Shown: piece after piece, positions 62,983 to 64,000 of the stretch
How positions within the stretch are numbered: position 1 is the first letter of the stretch
Layout of the letters: each line of letters starts with the position of its first letter
NCBI GenBank assembly: GCA_039196965.1
Contig: JBCCUK010000015.1
Coordinates: 1-64,000, forward strand
Length of the DNA: 64,000 nucleotides
Direction: 5' to 3'
From: CALLCD01 sp039196965
GTDB taxonomy: Bacteria > Pseudomonadota > Alphaproteobacteria > Caulobacterales > Hyphomonadaceae
Notes under the pieces: model-generated
What the model saw: only the letters and a program-made list of their open reading frames with translations
Database searches by the model: none
Told to the model about the DNA's origin: nothing
Program-made: the position numbers and the translations under genes

Positions 62983-64000
62983 CTAGCCCTTCACGTACTT
63001 ATCAAGCGTCCTATGAAAATGTCTGATCCGGCTCTCTTGGTAATTGCCAAGCTCAAGCCGACCATTCACTGACGCCTTCATGCCTTCCTGTACGTAAGGA
63101 AGGTTGGCCATATCCTGGTCAAATACCGTAGCAAGCCCAGTTCCGATCAAGTGTGATGCAGACAAAAATGGCTCATCCTCACCAATTAAAAACATCTCAG
63201 GACTTTTAGGTGGTTTTTCTCCCTTCTTGCCGCGCGTTAGAATACGAATTTCCATCAGACAATGATCTGGATCTTTCCATGGCAGCCATCGGTAAACGAT
63301 GTTCGGGATAAACCCACCCCAAGGCGCGAAATTCGGGAAGATATTATAAGTAAAATTGTCCGTCATTTCACTGTCGGACATGTGCGCATAATCGCGTCCC
63401 GACATAGCACTGAAGGCTTGCCTGTTTGCTTCCGCGATGATCTTCCGGGCGAATACAGGATCATCAGGAGACACTTCGTGCTCATCACCGAAAATACTAA
63501 ACCGGTCAGGCGCTGCACGCCGACGGGGATTTGCTTCCTGTTGTTCACCCTGGTCCTCACTACTGTCGGCGTTCCCCGCAAACTGAGCGAGTTTCTCCAA
63601 AATGTACCCTTGGTCGTACTTGTCAGCGATATGAGGTGAGAGCACGGCTGAAGGCGTGATTGCGCGATTTATATGGTCGCCATAGATATCGTAGCGCGTA
63701 TTTGCATCACCCGTGAAAGGCAGAATTTGCGGATGCGTCGTTATAGAGTGCCAAGCTTCCATGAAGGCTTCTGCTGTGGCCTTCCAATTTGCAGGGATCA
63801 CGCGACCAATCCAAGCGACGGTATGACACTCATCAAGGTTCCAACGTTCATAATGTTCTAGTGCCGGCCCGACCCAATCTCGAAAACTAGGTATGTCCTG
63901 CTTTTCCGAGATCATAATAAAACCCTGCCATCGGTCGACTCGCAGTTCTGGCAGTTGCATCTTCTCATCGGTGAGGTGTGGAAAATCCCAACGGCACGGT
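62983..64000 (-). CDS. Rieske-type aromatic ring-hydroxylating oxygenase, large subunit (start beyond window)
   Basis: The visible 339 residues are the part after the Rieske centre: PCRWDFPHLTDEKMQLPELRVD-type blocks lead into the catalytic domain, with NWKATAEAFMEAWHSITTHP carrying the bridging acid and the two iron-binding histidines (about 63730-63750). The frame stays open to the window edge, so the Rieske cysteines and histidines lie outside. The family oxidises aromatic or polycyclic acids using electrons from a reductase. The reductase is not in the window. It is upstream of, and co-directional with, the whole reverse cluster. Confidence 0.85.
   Translation of the reverse strand, partial: PCRWDFPHLTDEKMQLPELRVDRWQGFIMISEKQDIPSFRDWVGPALEHYERWNLDECHTVAWIGRVIPANWKATAEAFMEAWHSITTHPQILPFTGDANTRYDIYGDHINRAITPSAVLSPHIADKYDQGYILEKLAQFAGNADSSEDQGEQQEANPRRRAAPDRFSIFGDEHEVSPDDPVFARKIIAEANRQAFSAMSGRDYAHMSDSEMTDNFTYNIFPNFAPWGGFIPNIVYRWLPWKDPDHCLMEIRILTRGKKGEKPPKSPEMFLIGEDEPFLSASHLIGTGLATVFDQDMANLPYVQEGMKASVNGRLELGNYQESRIRHFHRTLDKYVKG

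Noticed and set aside
1..64000. CRISPR arrays, insertion sequences, rRNA operons, prophage genes
   Set aside because: No regularly spaced repeats, transposase, integrase, rRNA or phage structural genes were seen.

Overview
The window looks like a chromosomal piece of an alphaproteobacterium of moderate to high GC content. The evidence is a MipZ-type division-site ATPase beside panC, a DUF1489 protein, the alphaproteobacterial form of ribosomal protein L31 without zinc-binding cysteines, and the clpP-clpX-lon group near trigger factor. Family and genus cannot be fixed from the sequence alone. Nearly all of it is coding. No insertion sequence, CRISPR array or rRNA operon was seen.

Layout. 1-6.2 kb: truncated TetR regulator, a small ORF with a strong terminator, an unknown protein, an ABC exporter, rpmE, an NnrU-family membrane protein and an MFS exporter. 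6.2-14.1 kb: an oversized glutamate synthase large subunit followed directly by a CysJ-like diflavin reductase, with no GltD-type small subunit. 14.3-29.1 kb: tRNA-Leu(CAA), then a Wzx/Wzy-type exopolysaccharide locus. It has a forward export/polymerase operon, a reverse glycosyltransferase/flippase operon, a forward fusion of a WecG-type glycosyltransferase with the initiating sugar-phosphate transferase, and a hybrid histidine kinase with a sigma54-activating response regulator. An 11-base palindrome, TGCAAATTGCA, and clusters of its TTGCA half-site precede the locus' transcription units, which suggests one regulon.

29-41.5 kb: a secreted DUF1579-like protein, a LysR regulator, two related secreted EF-hand proteins, a leucine-catabolic pair (liuC, liuD), a TehB-like cupin/methyltransferase pair, DUF1489, a UrcA-like secreted protein, a LuxR-type regulator, panC, an unknown gene and mipZ. 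41.6-48.4 kb: a large zinc metalloprotease and an RND efflux pump with its adaptor. 48.6-56.6 kb: tRNA-Leu(UAG), then the protein-quality-control genes tig, clpP, clpX and lon, with a sulfotransferase and a small secreted protein between tig and clpP.

56.7-64 kb: tRNA-Val(UAC), a degenerate gene-poor stretch, then an accessory-looking catabolic cluster: a MarR regulator with a perfect palindromic operator, a family III CoA-transferase, a hotdog thioesterase, an NTF2-like protein, an MFS transporter, a lipoyl-domain/alpha-beta hydrolase fusion and a Rieske-type ring-hydroxylating oxygenase that runs off the window. Together these suggest uptake, oxygenation, CoA activation and thioester handling of an aromatic or polycyclic acid; the substrate cannot be told.

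The most unusual items are the glutamate synthase/diflavin reductase pair and the shared palindrome of the polysaccharide locus.
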